46,815 nt of DNA from Planctomycetia bacterium (GCA_016200145.1 JACQFH010000397.1:1-46815), one strand, 5' to 3'; shown: positions 18,441 through 27,264, counted from the stretch's first letter. Numbers and translations: made by a program. Notes: generated by a model not told the origin, from the letters alone.

Positions 18441-18779
18441 CTATTCGCGCGGCTGATTCAGCTTTTCAGCCGGGATCAGCAGGTCTTCGAGAATGCGGCC
18501 GCCGATGACGGTTTCGTCGATAATCCGCGGCACATCGGCCAACGTCACGCCGCCGTACCAGATTGCCTGAGGATAGATGACAACGGTCGGCCCGAGCTCG
18601 CACTGGTCGAGGCAGCCCGACTTGTTGGCGCGCACGAGAGGACCAAGGTTGCGCTTCTTGAGCTCGGCCTTGAAGGCGCTCCGCAGGGCCTCGCTGCCGT
18701 CAGGATCGCAGCAACCGCGGGCACTGCCCGGTTCGCGCCGGTTGCAGCAGACGAATATATGGTGGGTGAACCCTGGCAT
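18441..18779 (-). CDS. Thioredoxin-like [2Fe-2S] ferredoxin
   Basis: The 112-residue protein starts with HHIFVCCNRREPGSARGCC and continues with SGCLDQCELGPTVVIYPQAIWYG. Cysteines of CxnCx~30CxxxC spacing on a thioredoxin-like fold mark the Shethna/NuoE-like [2Fe-2S] ferredoxin family. It sits between DUF1501 (2 bases upstream) and lutA (21 bases downstream), so it should be co-transcribed with lutABC and may carry electrons from lactate oxidation. That link is inferred from position only. Confidence 0.88.
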   Translation of the reverse strand: MPGFTHHIFVCCNRREPGSARGCCDPDGSEALRSAFKAELKKRNLGPLVRANKSGCLDQCELGPTVVIYPQAIWYGGVTLADVPRIIDETVIGGRILEDLLIPAEKLNQPRE

Positions 18780-18781
18780 GG

Positions 18782-20164
18782 TTATGCCAGTTCCCGGATC
18801 GCCGCATGCTGGACGAGGTACTGCGGCCGGCCACTCGGGTCGACCAGGGTCGTCGTTTCGGAGTTGATTCCCAGGTTGCGGTACAGCGTGGCGAAGACTT
18901 CCTGAAAATGGACGGGGCGGTCTTTGGCGAACTCACCCAGCCGGTTCGTCGAACCAATCACCTGACCTGTACGCATACCACCCCCGGCGAGCAGCGCGCA
19001 ACTGACGCTCGGCCAGTGGTCGCGGCCAGCGTCTTTGTTGATCCGCGGCGTGCGCCCGAATTCGCCCCACACGACGACCGTCACGTCGTTAAGCAGTCCC
19101 CGCATGTCGAGGTCTTCGATCAGCGCGCTGAGTGCCTGATCGAGCTTGCCGCCGTGATCGCGTACGAGCTGGAAGTTCTTCCCGTGGCTGTCCCAGCGGC
19201 CGAAGCTTAAGGTGACGGCGCGCACGCCCGCTTCAACCAACCGTCGGGCCAGCAACAGCTGATCGTTACAGGTCGGCGCGCCGTCGTATTGGTAATTGTA
19301 GGGTTTGCCGTCGCCGTAGCGGGCGACGACCTGGGGGTCTTCCTTCGACAGGTCGAGAGCCTCCAGGAGTCGGCTGGACGTCAGCACATCGAGCGCGCGC
19401 TGCTCGAAAACGTCCATCCCCTGCATCATGCCGCTGCAATCGACCTCGCGGCGGAACCGGTCGACCTGCCCCAGCAGGTCGCGCCGGTCGCGCAGGCGAT
19501 CTGCGGACACGTCGTTGAGTTTCATATCGGCCATTCCGGGGCCGTCGGGTTTGAAGGGTGCGCATCCGGCGCCCAGAAAACCAGGCTTTCCCGAATCAGA
19601 CCAGCGGATTTCCTTCGTCTTGGCCGCCAGGCCGACGAACGGCGGAACCGCCGGGTCGGTGGGTCCCTGCATTTTGGTGACGACGGCCCCCAGGCTGGGT
19701 CGGCCGCCGATCGATTGCAATTCGGTCGGAAGCCAGCCCGTCATGCACTGGAACGCGTCGTGGCGATCGGTCGCGCCAACTATCGAGCGGATGAACGCCG
19801 CCTTATCAGCCAGTCGGGCCAGCCGCGGAAAGACTTCGCAAATCTGAATACCGGGAACATTCGTCTCGATGGGACTGAACTCGCCCCGGATTTCGCGCGG
19901 GGCCTCGGTTTTGATGTCCCACATGTCCTGGTGCGGCGGGCCGCCCCCCAGGAAAATGTTGATCACCGATTTGTGGCGCGACGCCGTCGGGCGACCAGAA
20001 TTCGCTTGCGCCGCTTCGGCACGGAAGACGTCGGCCAGACTGAGTGCCCCTGCGCCGATTCCCAAAGCGCCGATCTGCAGAAATGACCGGCGTGACAGGC
20101 CGTCGCAATCGCGGTTTTCGCGTTGACCGAAAATCGTCAGCACAGAAAACTCAATCCGGGACAC
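18782..20164 (-). CDS. DUF1501 protein with Tat signal
   Basis: The GTG at 20164 follows GGGGAT, and the product has 460 residues. A twin-arginine signal lies at about 23-45 ([20 protein letters not shown]). The DUF1501 body resembles sulphatase/alkaline-phosphatase folds: [36 protein letters not shown], and the C-terminal [25 protein letters not shown], which holds likely metal-binding Asp and His residues. It is exported and possibly hydrolyses a sulphate or phosphate ester; no activity is proven for DUF1501. Unusually it heads the ferredoxin-lutABC run instead of pairing with a DUF1549/1553 gene as the copy at 42303-43829 does. Confidence 0.92.
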   Translation of the reverse strand: MSRIEFSVLTIFGQRENRDCDGLSRRSFLQIGALGIGAGALSLADVFRAEAAQANSGRPTASRHKSVINIFLGGGPPHQDMWDIKTEAPREIRGEFSPIETNVPGIQICEVFPRLARLADKAAFIRSIVGATDRHDAFQCMTGWLPTELQSIGGRPSLGAVVTKMQGPTDPAVPPFVGLAAKTKEIRWSDSGKPGFLGAGCAPFKPDGPGMADMKLNDVSADRLRDRRDLLGQVDRFRREVDCSGMMQGMDVFEQRALDVLTSSRLLEALDLSKEDPQVVARYGDGKPYNYQYDGAPTCNDQLLLARRLVEAGVRAVTLSFGRWDSHGKNFQLVRDHGGKLDQALSALIEDLDMRGLLNDVTVVVWGEFGRTPRINKDAGRDHWPSVSCALLAGGGMRTGQVIGSTNRLGEFAKDRPVHFQEVFATLYRNLGINSETTTLVDPSGRPQYLVQHAAIRELA

Positions 20165-20197
20165 TCATCCCCAGTGGAGAATCTCTCTGGCAGAAAC

Positions 20198-20251
20198 GCT
20201 GTTTTATGGCGACGACTTTGGCAGTCACCTGGCCCAAGGCGACAAAACAGC
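20198..20251 (-). promoter_or_regulatory. Structured 5' leader of the DUF1501-lut run
   Basis: GCTGTTTT (20198-20205) and AAAACAGC (20244-20251) are perfect reverse complements. They enclose TTGG/CCAA pairing partners, giving a possible two-level stem. The outer stem begins at the start site predicted from the promoter at 20259-20287. No known riboswitch class is recognised. Confidence 0.35.
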
Positions 20252-20258
20252 CCAGTAA

Positions 20259-20287
20259 TTTATACGAACTCGGCTGAACACGGTCAA
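20259..20287 (-). promoter_or_regulatory. Sigma70-like promoter of the DUF1501-lut run
   Basis: On the minus strand TTGACC (20287-20282), a 17-base spacer, and TATAAA (20264-20259) match the vegetative consensus at 5 of 6 positions each. The predicted start is near 20252, about 88 bases before the GTG. Confidence 0.6.
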
Positions 20288-20370
20288 CAACACGAACCCT
20301 ATTTTACTGCTCGTTCCCGCACAGCTCATGTCATGACTGACCGGAGCGGCGAGCCGCAGAGGCGATCGTG

Positions 20371-21377
20371 TCAGAACGATTCGCTCTCTGGGCCGTGATA
20401 AACCGACCGGATTTCCCGAAGGTGTGCGAATTCGTACCGCAGGCCGAAGGGCTTGAAGGCCTGGGGAAATCGGAAACGGCATTCGATGTGCCTGCCCAGC
20501 AGTTGCTTCAAACTGCTCGACAGGGGCAACTCGGCCGGCGGCAGCAGGGTCAGCCGCTGCGTCCTGGGCACTTTCAGCGACTGTTCGACGAGCAGCACGA
20601 ACAGCACGAAATACGTCCCCAACCAGCCAAATCGCGTGAGAAAGTCGGGAGACTTCTCGATGGCCGGCCAGAGCCGGCGCTCGATTCGATCGGACGCCCG
20701 ATCGATCAGCGGAACAAGCAGATTGACAATCGGAACGACCAGGAGTTTGTCGAAATAGGCTGGCTCGCGCGTCAGCCGCAACACCACATACGTAAAGAAA
20801 ACCCCGGTCCCATACGCCAGGCCGAATAAGAATTTCCCCAGACTGGATCGCGGCGACGTCGCCGGATCGGTCACGAGAAACGTCAGCCCCAAGAACACCT
20901 GAATCGCCACGGGCGCACCCGAGAGCGGCTCCCCCAGAAGAAGCTGCGCGGCCTTGTGCCAGAAGCACAGCGCGACGACGGTCCCCAGCGAAACGGGCGT
21001 CGTGAGAAACAGCGCCTGGGTTACGAGGCCGAGCAGAAAGATCACTTCATAGAAATATCGCAGAGATACCCGACGATCACCTGGGCCAGAATGAGCGGTG
21101 CATAGGTGGACACGTCGGGCCAATAGAGCGACAGATAGACGTAGATCGTCGCCTGCAGCCCGGCTTGCACATAATGCGTCGCGCGAAAAAACGGCTCAAT
21201 CTGAAAGCGCTTGCGAGGATTGACTGCTTTGGCAAACAGCACCACCTGCCAAAGTCCAAACAACCCCAAAGCCCCGAAGATCGACCAAGAGGGCACTTCA
21301 CGCCCCTGATCGGCGCTGATCAGCCCAAGTGCCGCCAGAGCGGCATCGAACAGCAGCAGTATTCCAGCCGCTTTCAT
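20371..21377 (-). pseudogene. RnfD-like membrane protein gene, internal deletion and frameshift
   Basis: ATG at 21377 has GGAGG 5 bases upstream and opens a membrane protein (RFQIEPFFRATHYVQAGLQA, YAPLILAQVIVGYLCDI). It stops at 21042. The other frame carries the rest: YFYEVIFLLGLVTQALFLT, FLGLTFLVTDPATSPRSSLG, and AYFDKLLVVPIVNLLVPLIDR. Both parts match the RnfABCDGE subunit-D-like family as I recall it, but there GYLCDI-type sequence is followed by about 90 further residues (LGFGPFPI, FNPSA) before the YLEIFLVGL-type helix. The joint near 21055-21060 therefore looks like a deletion of roughly 280 bp plus a frameshift. The product is probably non-functional. An assembly error would look the same. 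Confidence 0.65.
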
Positions 21378-21421
21378 CCACACCTCCGAAGTCGTGTGGC
21401 TTCATGGAACCGCGAAGTTTT

Positions 21422-21450
21422 AAGATACAGTCGTACAACGAAGGGAGCAA
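21422..21450 (-). promoter_or_regulatory. Weak promoter-like pair before the RnfD-like gene
   Basis: TTGCTC (21450-21445), 17 bases, TATCTT (21427-21422) on the minus strand. The match is only partial, so it could be chance. Confidence 0.2.
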
Positions 21451-21477
21451 CGCAATGAATCGGTTGGGCGCTTTGCC

Positions 21478-22620
21478 CTATTGGTATCCGATATTTCCGT
21501 CGAATTCCGTTACGAGCGGACGTCGCCACGTCTTGAGCGGCTTACCGACGAAGGCCTTGTCGTTCAGTTCGATTCCCAGGCCGGGGGTGTCGGGGACTTC
21601 GAGATAGCCGTCCCGCAGCGTAAACGGCTTGAGGATCAAATTCCTGACCGGGCCTTCGCTGTCGACTTGGTATTCCAAAATCAGGAAGTTTGGCGTGCTG
21701 AGTGCAAAGTGCGCCGCGACAGCAGTCGAGATCGGGCCCAGCGGGTTGTGCGGCGCGACGGTCAGGTAATGGGCCTCTGCCATCGCGGCGATTTTCTTGG
21801 CTTCCAGCAGGCCGCCGCAGATCAGAAGATCCGGCTGCAGAATGTCTGCAGCGCGCGCGGCGATCACATCGCGAAACTCGTATTTCGTGTACAGCATCTC
21901 CCCGGTCGCGATTGGAATGCCGATCTTCTCGCGCAGGTGCCCCATCGCTTCAATATTTTCCGGACGGAGCGGCTCTTCGAAGAACAGCGGGCGGAAAGGC
22001 CTGACCGCCTCGGCCACTTCCAGCGCGCGGACAGGCTCGAAAATCTGGGCGTGCGGATCGAGGGCGATGTCGACATCGTCGCCGACGGCGCGGCGGACGG
22101 CCTCCAATCGCGCCGCCGACTCACGCAGCACGCGTCCCCAGGGGAGCTTGGCGCTGTTGGGGGGCAACGGCTGCATCTTGACGGCGGTGAAGCCCTGCCG
22201 CGTGACGGCTTCGCGCGCCGATTCCGCGGCAGCTTGAGGAGTTTCTCCGCCGATGCCGCGGTACGCGCGAATTCGATCGCGGCAGCGGCCGCCGATGAGC
22301 TGATAAACCGGGACACCCGCTGCCTTTCCCTTGAGGTCCCACAGGGCCACCTCGATCCCGCTGATGGCAGCGTTCAGGATCGAGCCGCCTGGAAATCGCG
22401 ACCCGTTGTACATGATCCGCCACAGGTGCTCGATCCGCGTGGGGTCCTCGCCGATCAGCCACTCTTTGAGGTAATGGACGGTCTGTTCGACGGCCACATC
22501 CGGCCCGACGCGATACGCCTCGCCGGTTCCGTGCAAGTGCTCGTCAGTCAGCACGCGGACGAAAATGTGATTGCCGTCGCCGAGATTTACGCCGAAAGTC
22601 TGGATGTCGATGATTTTCAT
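21478..22620 (-). CDS. Mandelate racemase/muconate lactonising (enolase) family dehydratase
   Basis: ATG at 22620 starts a 380-residue protein (MKIIDIQTFGVNLGDGNHIF); the longer frame to 23265 is antisense to the hydrolase gene. Metal ligands and catalytic residues of the superfamily are visible: AVKMQP near 147-151, D188 with H190 in LDPHAQ, E215 or E216 in FFEEP, E241 in ATGEM and H291 in APHNPLGPI. The DxH motif is typical of galactonate/mannonate-type acid-sugar dehydratases. The enzyme should remove water from a sugar acid, in the cytoplasm, with Mg2+. The substrate cannot be told from this. Its 5' region contains the inverted repeat at 22660-22727. Confidence 0.9.
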   Translation of the reverse strand: MKIIDIQTFGVNLGDGNHIFVRVLTDEHLHGTGEAYRVGPDVAVEQTVHYLKEWLIGEDPTRIEHLWRIMYNGSRFPGGSILNAAISGIEVALWDLKGKAAGVPVYQLIGGRCRDRIRAYRGIGGETPQAAAESAREAVTRQGFTAVKMQPLPPNSAKLPWGRVLRESAARLEAVRRAVGDDVDIALDPHAQIFEPVRALEVAEAVRPFRPLFFEEPLRPENIEAMGHLREKIGIPIATGEMLYTKYEFRDVIAARAADILQPDLLICGGLLEAKKIAAMAEAHYLTVAPHNPLGPISTAVAAHFALSTPNFLILEYQVDSEGPVRNLILKPFTLRDGYLEVPDTPGLGIELNDKAFVGKPLKTWRRPLVTEFDGNIGYQ

Positions 22621-22659
22621 GAGGTTGTTGACCCTGCTGTGAGAACGCCGGTCGCTGGA

Positions 22660-22727
22660 GTAGGATGGCCTTCTCAGGCCGTCCGTACCTGGCCGTCGTC
22701 CAGGACGGCCTGAAAAGGCCATCCTAC
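22660..22727. repeat. 25-bp inverted repeat between divergent genes
   Basis: Left arm 22660-22684 and right arm 22703-22727 match at 24 of 25 positions (GTAGGATGGCCTT... and its complement) with an 18-base loop. It ends 7 bases before the hydrolase ATG at 22735 and 40 bases from the dehydratase ATG, so it lies in a leader or promoter. Confidence 0.85.
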
Positions 22728-22734
22728 GGAAGTC

Positions 22735-25119
22735 ATGAGGAGAATGAAATTGTCCAAGCTTCTGCGAAGAATCGGCGCCAGAACCTGCCTGCTGCTGGTC
22801 GCGATCGGAATATTGAATGCCAGGCCTGGTTACGCGGATGACGAGCCGCGCCCATTGCCCGGCACACAGCCGCTCACGCAGAGCGGAGACCTGTCGGCCC
22901 TGATGCGGAGCGGATTTGAAAAGTTTCTGCTGCGCGAGCTGGACGCGTCGGTCGCGCTGCGGGAGCGGCACTGGATTCGCGATTTTTCGAGCCGCGAGGC
23001 TTATGAGAAATCCGTTCACCCGAATCGCGAGCGGTTCCGGAAATTGATCGGGGCGGTCGATCCTCGGGTGCCGGTCGGCGACCTCGAATTGGTTTCGAGC
23101 GTGCATCAGCCGGCACTGCTTGCAGAAACTTCGACGTATTCGGTCTTCTCCGTACGGTGGCCGGTGCTTTTGGGCATTACCGGCGAAGGATTGCTGCTGC
23201 TGCCGAAATCGCCGCCGATCGCCCGCATTGTAGCCGTTCCCGACGCCGACCAGACTCCCGAGCAACTCACGGGGATTGCCGAGGGGATTCCGCCTGAGAA
23301 ACAGTTTGCACGCCGATTAGCCGAGCAGGGGTGCCTGGTCGTCGTACCTGTCCTGATCAGTCGCGAAGACACGCTGTCGGGCAATCCCGCCGTGGCGATG
23401 ACCAACCACCCGCACCGCGAATGGGTCTACCGGCAGGCGTTCGAATTCGGCCGACACATCATCGGCTACGAAGTGCAGAAGGTATTGGCGCTGGTCGACT
23501 GGTTCGCGAGTGAAAACGCCCGGCATCGCGCGCCGATCGGTGTCGCCGGGTACTGTGAAGGAGGCCTGCTGGCGTTCTCCAGCGCGGCTCTCGACACGCG
23601 GATCGATGCCGCACTCGTCAGCGGCTACTTTGACTCGCGACAGAAGGTCTACGACGAACCGATCTACCGCAATCTGCTGGGACTGCTTCGCGAATTCGGC
23701 GACGCCGAGCTGGCAAGCCTCGTGGCGCCGCGAGCCCTGATTGTCGAACACAGTCCCACGCCGGAAGTCGCCGGGCCGCCGACGGCCACGACTGGCCGCT
23801 CGGCCAGCGCTGCGCCGGGGCGGATTACGACGCCCGCCGACAGCTCGGTCGCGGCGGAAGTCACTCGCGCCGGGCAGATTTTCCCAAAAGAGGCGCCCGT
23901 CAAATCGGCGATCACGCTGATTGCCGGAGAGTCGAATCAACCAACAGGATTCGGGTCCGAGGCCGCTTTGCGGGCACTGATCAAGGGATTGGGAGTTGGA
24001 GACGCGTGGCGTCCCTCAGCAGCGCCCGCGGGCCGCAGTGCAAAGGTCGATCCGGCACCGCGCCAGGAACGGCAGTTGCGGGAACTCGTCGAGTACACGC
24101 AGCGGTTGCTGCGTCTTTCCCACAAAGTACGGGAGCAATTCTGGATCAAAGCCAAGCCGGACCTGGGCGCCGACAAATGGGCCGAGCAAACGGCTTCATA
24201 CCGCGACTACCTGTGGGATGAAATCGTGGGCCGCTTCCCGCCGCCGACGCTTCCGGCCAACCCGCGAACCCGGCAGGTTGTCGATCGGCCGAAATGGACT
24301 GGTTACGAGGTCGTGCTTGATGTCTATCCCGACGTGATCTGCTGGGGGTACCTGCTCGTTCCGAAGGGAATGCGGAAGGGTGAACAACGCCCCGTCGTCG
24401 TCTGCCAGCACGGGCTCGAAGGCGTTCCCAACGACACGGTGACGGAAGACCCGAAAGCGCCCGGCTACGGTCCCTACAAGGGCTTTTCGGCGAGGCTGGC
24501 CGATCGCGGGTTCGTCGTCTATGCGCCGCACAACTTTTACCGGGGGGGCAACGAGTTTCGCCAGCTCCAGCGAAAGGCGCATCCGCTCAAGAAGACGCTC
24601 TTCGGACTCACCACGATCCAGCACCAGCAGCACTTGGATTGGCTCGCTTCGCTGAATTTCGTGGACGGCGAGCGGATCGGCTTTTACGGATTATCGTACG
24701 GCGGGAACACGGCGGTCCGCGTGCCGGCACTGCTGACGAAATACGCCTGCGTCATTTCATCGGGCGATTTCAACGAATGGATCTTCAAGAACACGACGAC
24801 CGATTACTTTCAGAGCATGGTCTATCACAACGTGTACGAGGTTTGGGAGTGGGATTTGGGGCACACGTTCAATCACAGCGATCTGGCGGCGCTCATTGCG
24901 CCGCGACCGTTCATGGTCGAGCGCGGACATACCGACGGCGTGGGGATCGACGAATGGGTCGCCGGGGAATATGCCCGCGTCCGCCGGCTCTACGCGTTTC
25001 TCGGGATCCCCGAGCGGACCGAGATCGAATTCTTCAACGGCCCGCACACGATCAACGGCGTGGGGACGTTCGACTTTCTGCACCGGCACCTGAAGTGGCC
25101 GAAACCATCGGGTGACTGA
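22735..25119 (+). CDS. Secreted protein with two alpha/beta-hydrolase domains
   Basis: The 794-residue protein has a signal peptide (LLLVAIGILNARPGYA). ATG 22735 or 22744 may be the start; AGGAG directly precedes the second. Domain one (about 60-340) has a GYCEGG elbow with Cys 274 as would-be nucleophile, as in dienelactone hydrolases. Domain two (about 480-790) has GLSYGG with Ser 654, Asp 734 (HTDGVG) and His 771 (GPHTIN) as a likely triad, similar to acetyl-xylan-esterase/dienelactone-type hydrolases (PFMVERGHTDG). Role: extracellular ester hydrolysis, perhaps of polysaccharide acyl groups. Pairing with the sugar-acid dehydratase suggests carbohydrate breakdown, by inference. Confidence 0.85.
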   Translation: MRRMKLSKLLRRIGARTCLLLVAIGILNARPGYADDEPRPLPGTQPLTQSGDLSALMRSGFEKFLLRELDASVALRERHWIRDFSSREAYEKSVHPNRERFRKLIGAVDPRVPVGDLELVSSVHQPALLAETSTYSVFSVRWPVLLGITGEGLLLLPKSPPIARIVAVPDADQTPEQLTGIAEGIPPEKQFARRLAEQGCLVVVPVLISREDTLSGNPAVAMTNHPHREWVYRQAFEFGRHIIGYEVQKVLALVDWFASENARHRAPIGVAGYCEGGLLAFSSAALDTRIDAALVSGYFDSRQKVYDEPIYRNLLGLLREFGDAELASLVAPRALIVEHSPTPEVAGPPTATTGRSASAAPGRITTPADSSVAAEVTRAGQIFPKEAPVKSAITLIAGESNQPTGFGSEAALRALIKGLGVGDAWRPSAAPAGRSAKVDPAPRQERQLRELVEYTQRLLRLSHKVREQFWIKAKPDLGADKWAEQTASYRDYLWDEIVGRFPPPTLPANPRTRQVVDRPKWTGYEVVLDVYPDVICWGYLLVPKGMRKGEQRPVVVCQHGLEGVPNDTVTEDPKAPGYGPYKGFSARLADRGFVVYAPHNFYRGGNEFRQLQRKAHPLKKTLFGLTTIQHQQHLDWLASLNFVDGERIGFYGLSYGGNTAVRVPALLTKYACVISSGDFNEWIFKNTTTDYFQSMVYHNVYEVWEWDLGHTFNHSDLAALIAPRPFMVERGHTDGVGIDEWVAGEYARVRRLYAFLGIPERTEIEFFNGPHTINGVGTFDFLHRHLKWPKPSGD

Positions 25120-25135
25120 CTCCGCGGCGGCCGCG

Positions 25136-25990
25136 CTATGTGCGGTAATTCGGCTGGCCGCCCCAGCCCAGTTTGCGGTGCAGCGTCGCGTAGTAGCTGC
25201 TGCCGGGGAGCTTGGCCATCTGGAAACGCACCGGCGCGCGGCGGATGTCGATGCGGTCGCCGGGGGCCAGCGGCAGCTTGATCTGGCCGTCGATGACAAG
25301 TGTCGTTCCCGCCGGTGCGTTCGGGACGGAAAGCGTGTACGTGCACTCCGAACTGTCGATGAGCGGCCGGTTCGTCAGCGTGTGCGGGCAGATTGGCGTG
25401 ATGACGAACGCCGGCAGGTCTTGTCGCAGGATTGGTCCCCCGGCCGAAAGGCTATGTGCCGTCGAGCCGACCGGCGTACTGAGGATCACGCCGTCGCCGC
25501 TGTAGGTGGTCACCGATTCGCCATTGATCGCCAGGTTCACGTCGATCATCCGCAGCGACGCGCCAGACGAGACGACAACTTCGTTGAGGCCCAGGTGCAT
25601 TTCGGGCTTCCCTTCGCGCCGCGCGAGGACGCACTCGAACATCAGGTGCTCGACGACGCGGTACTCGCGGTTGTAAATCCTTGGGAAGTGCTCGCGGAAT
25701 TCGCCGGGCGACACGTCGGCCAGAAAGCCGAGCCGGCCGAGATTGACGCCCAGGATCGGCAACTGATTGGTCCCCATTTGTCGGCAGGCCCGCAGGATGG
25801 CGCCGTCTCCCCCCAGCACGATGACCAGATCGGCCTTCAGTCCCGCGAAATCGAGGCCGCCCCCCGTATCGATCGCTGCGATCTCCAGTTGCGGCTGGGA
25901 TTTCAGGAACTGTTCGAATTCGTCCCAGGCGGTTTTGACGCGCCCGATCTTCTGGTCGGCGATGACGGCAATTCGCAGTGGATTCGGCAT
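25136..25990 (-). CDS. nadK: NAD kinase
   Basis: ATG at 25990 (MPNPLRIAVIADQK) gives 284 residues; 26005 is also possible. The family signatures are present: GGDG at 60-63 with LGVNLGRLGFLADV, NEVVV at 136-140, and the Gly/Ser-rich phosphate loop GDGVILSTPVGSTAHSLSAGG at about 165-185. The enzyme phosphorylates NAD+ to NADP+ using ATP, in the cytoplasm. It is convergent with the hydrolase (16 bases between stops) and divergent from the acetamidase gene across a 155-bp gap. Confidence 0.95.
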   Translation of the reverse strand: MPNPLRIAVIADQKIGRVKTAWDEFEQFLKSQPQLEIAAIDTGGGLDFAGLKADLVIVLGGDGAILRACRQMGTNQLPILGVNLGRLGFLADVSPGEFREHFPRIYNREYRVVEHLMFECVLARREGKPEMHLGLNEVVVSSGASLRMIDVNLAINGESVTTYSGDGVILSTPVGSTAHSLSAGGPILRQDLPAFVITPICPHTLTNRPLIDSSECTYTLSVPNAPAGTTLVIDGQIKLPLAPGDRIDIRRAPVRFQMAKLPGSSYYATLHRKLGWGGQPNYRT

Positions 25991-26060
25991 GTCGGTAACC
26001 TGCATTCCTGAGAACTCTATCTTATCATGCCGGATATCGTTCACCACACTGTCGACAAGG

Positions 26061-26092
26061 TGCCCCGGCCACTTCGGAGCGGCCGGGGCACT
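26061..26092. repeat. 11-bp perfect hairpin between nadK and acetamidase
   Basis: GTGCCCCGGCC (26061-26071) pairs perfectly with GGCCGGGGCAC (26082-26092) around a 10-base loop. It lies in the divergent gap, so it may be a leader structure or protein site. No U-tract follows. Confidence 0.85.
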
Positions 26093-26145
26093 GCGCCCGC
26101 AATTCGCACCACGGCCCACCAATACCGGACGAGGAGACGCACCCC

Positions 26146-27111
26146 GTGCAACGCATCCCGCGCGACCAGGCCCGCAAATATGCCTTCGATGCCCGCGACG
26201 AACCGCTGCTGAAAGTCCGGCCCGGCGAGAGCTTCGAAATCGAAACCTTCGACGCCAGCACCGGCTTTTTCAAGACGGCCGACGACAAGGCCATTCCCGG
26301 CAAGCGTCCCGGATTCGACCGCGTTCCGGCGATGGCCAACCCGCTCGGAGGCCCGGTTTTTCTGGAAGGGGCCCAGCGTGGCGACGTGCTCGTCGTCTCA
26401 ATCGAAGACATCATCGTCGAGAATTTCTCGTGGATTGCCGTCGGGCCGCGCCGCGGCCCTCTCGGCGAGTCGACTCGCTGGCCCGAAGTCTCGCAGGAAT
26501 ACACCACAAAGATCTTCAAGCACACTCCCGGTGCGAGCGGCACGACGCGCGACGGCACGCTGCACTTCAGCGATAAGATCACCTGGCCCATCACGCCCTT
26601 CATCGGCACGCTGGGGGTGGCCCCGGATCGCGAGGTGACGACCAGCCTCGACGGCCAGGGGGAATGGGGAGGCAACCTCGATATCCGCGACGTCACGGTG
26701 GGTAACCGGATTCTGTTGCCGATCCACCACCCAGGCGCCCTGTTCTTTCTGGGGGACGTGCACGCCAGCCAGGGAGACACCGAATTCACCGGTACAGCCG
26801 CCGAGACGTGCGCGACGGTGCGGCTCAAACTCGAATTGATCAAGGGCAAGAAAATCCCCTGGATGCGGATCGAGAAGCCGCAGTCGATCGTATCGGTGTT
26901 CGCCTCGCGGCCACTGGAAGTCGCGGTGGAAACGGCGACGATCAACCTGATCGACTGGCTCGTGACAGACCACGGATTTTCGGCGACCGACGCCTACTGC
27001 CTGGTGAGCACGTGTCCCGATTTCCGGATCAACGTTTACCAGATGTGCAAAATCCGGCACCTCAGCTTCGTCGCTGGAGCCGAATTACCGAAACGGTACT
27101 TGCCGAAGTGA
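26146..27111 (+). CDS. Acetamidase/formamidase family protein
   Basis: The GTG at 26146 follows GAGGAG at a spacing of 9. The 321-residue product has the family regions VFLEGAQRGDVLVVSIEDI, ITPFIGTLGVAP and GGNLDIRDVTVGNRILLPIHHPGALFFLGDVHASQGDTEF, ending with DAYCLVSTCPDFRINVYQM. Such enzymes hydrolyse short amides (formamide, acetamide) to ammonia and acid in the cytoplasm and bind zinc. It is about 150 bases upstream of an AtzG/AtzE-like pair, giving an amide-nitrogen theme. Confidence 0.93.
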   Translation: MQRIPRDQARKYAFDARDEPLLKVRPGESFEIETFDASTGFFKTADDKAIPGKRPGFDRVPAMANPLGGPVFLEGAQRGDVLVVSIEDIIVENFSWIAVGPRRGPLGESTRWPEVSQEYTTKIFKHTPGASGTTRDGTLHFSDKITWPITPFIGTLGVAPDREVTTSLDGQGEWGGNLDIRDVTVGNRILLPIHHPGALFFLGDVHASQGDTEFTGTAAETCATVRLKLELIKGKKIPWMRIEKPQSIVSVFASRPLEVAVETATINLIDWLVTDHGFSATDAYCLVSTCPDFRINVYQMCKIRHLSFVAGAELPKRYLPK

Positions 27112-27165
27112 GATGACCCCGTTTAGCCGCGAGGCGCAGCTGAGTGCTGTCAGCGAAATCGTTGT

Positions 27166-27237
27166 CCATCCGCCAGCTCATGCCGCGAACATAAGTGAAA
27201 CGAAGTTACGGATGGAACACGGATAAATCACGGATAC
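27166..27237. repeat. Inverted CCATCCG and tandem ACGGAT copies
   Basis: CCATCCG (27166-27172) pairs with CGGATGG (27209-27215). After it the unit (C/T)ACGGAT recurs three times to about 27236, spaced roughly 11 bases. It lies in the 150-bp gap before the small subunit gene. Similar CACGGAT strings are common dispersed repeats. Confidence 0.5.
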
Positions 27238-27264
27238 GAAAATGGAATGACAGGAAATAACAAA

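Noticed and set aside
27166-27237. CRISPR array
   Set aside because: The repeated ACGGAT units are only about 7 bases, spaced about 11 bases, with no spacers of CRISPR length and no cas genes.
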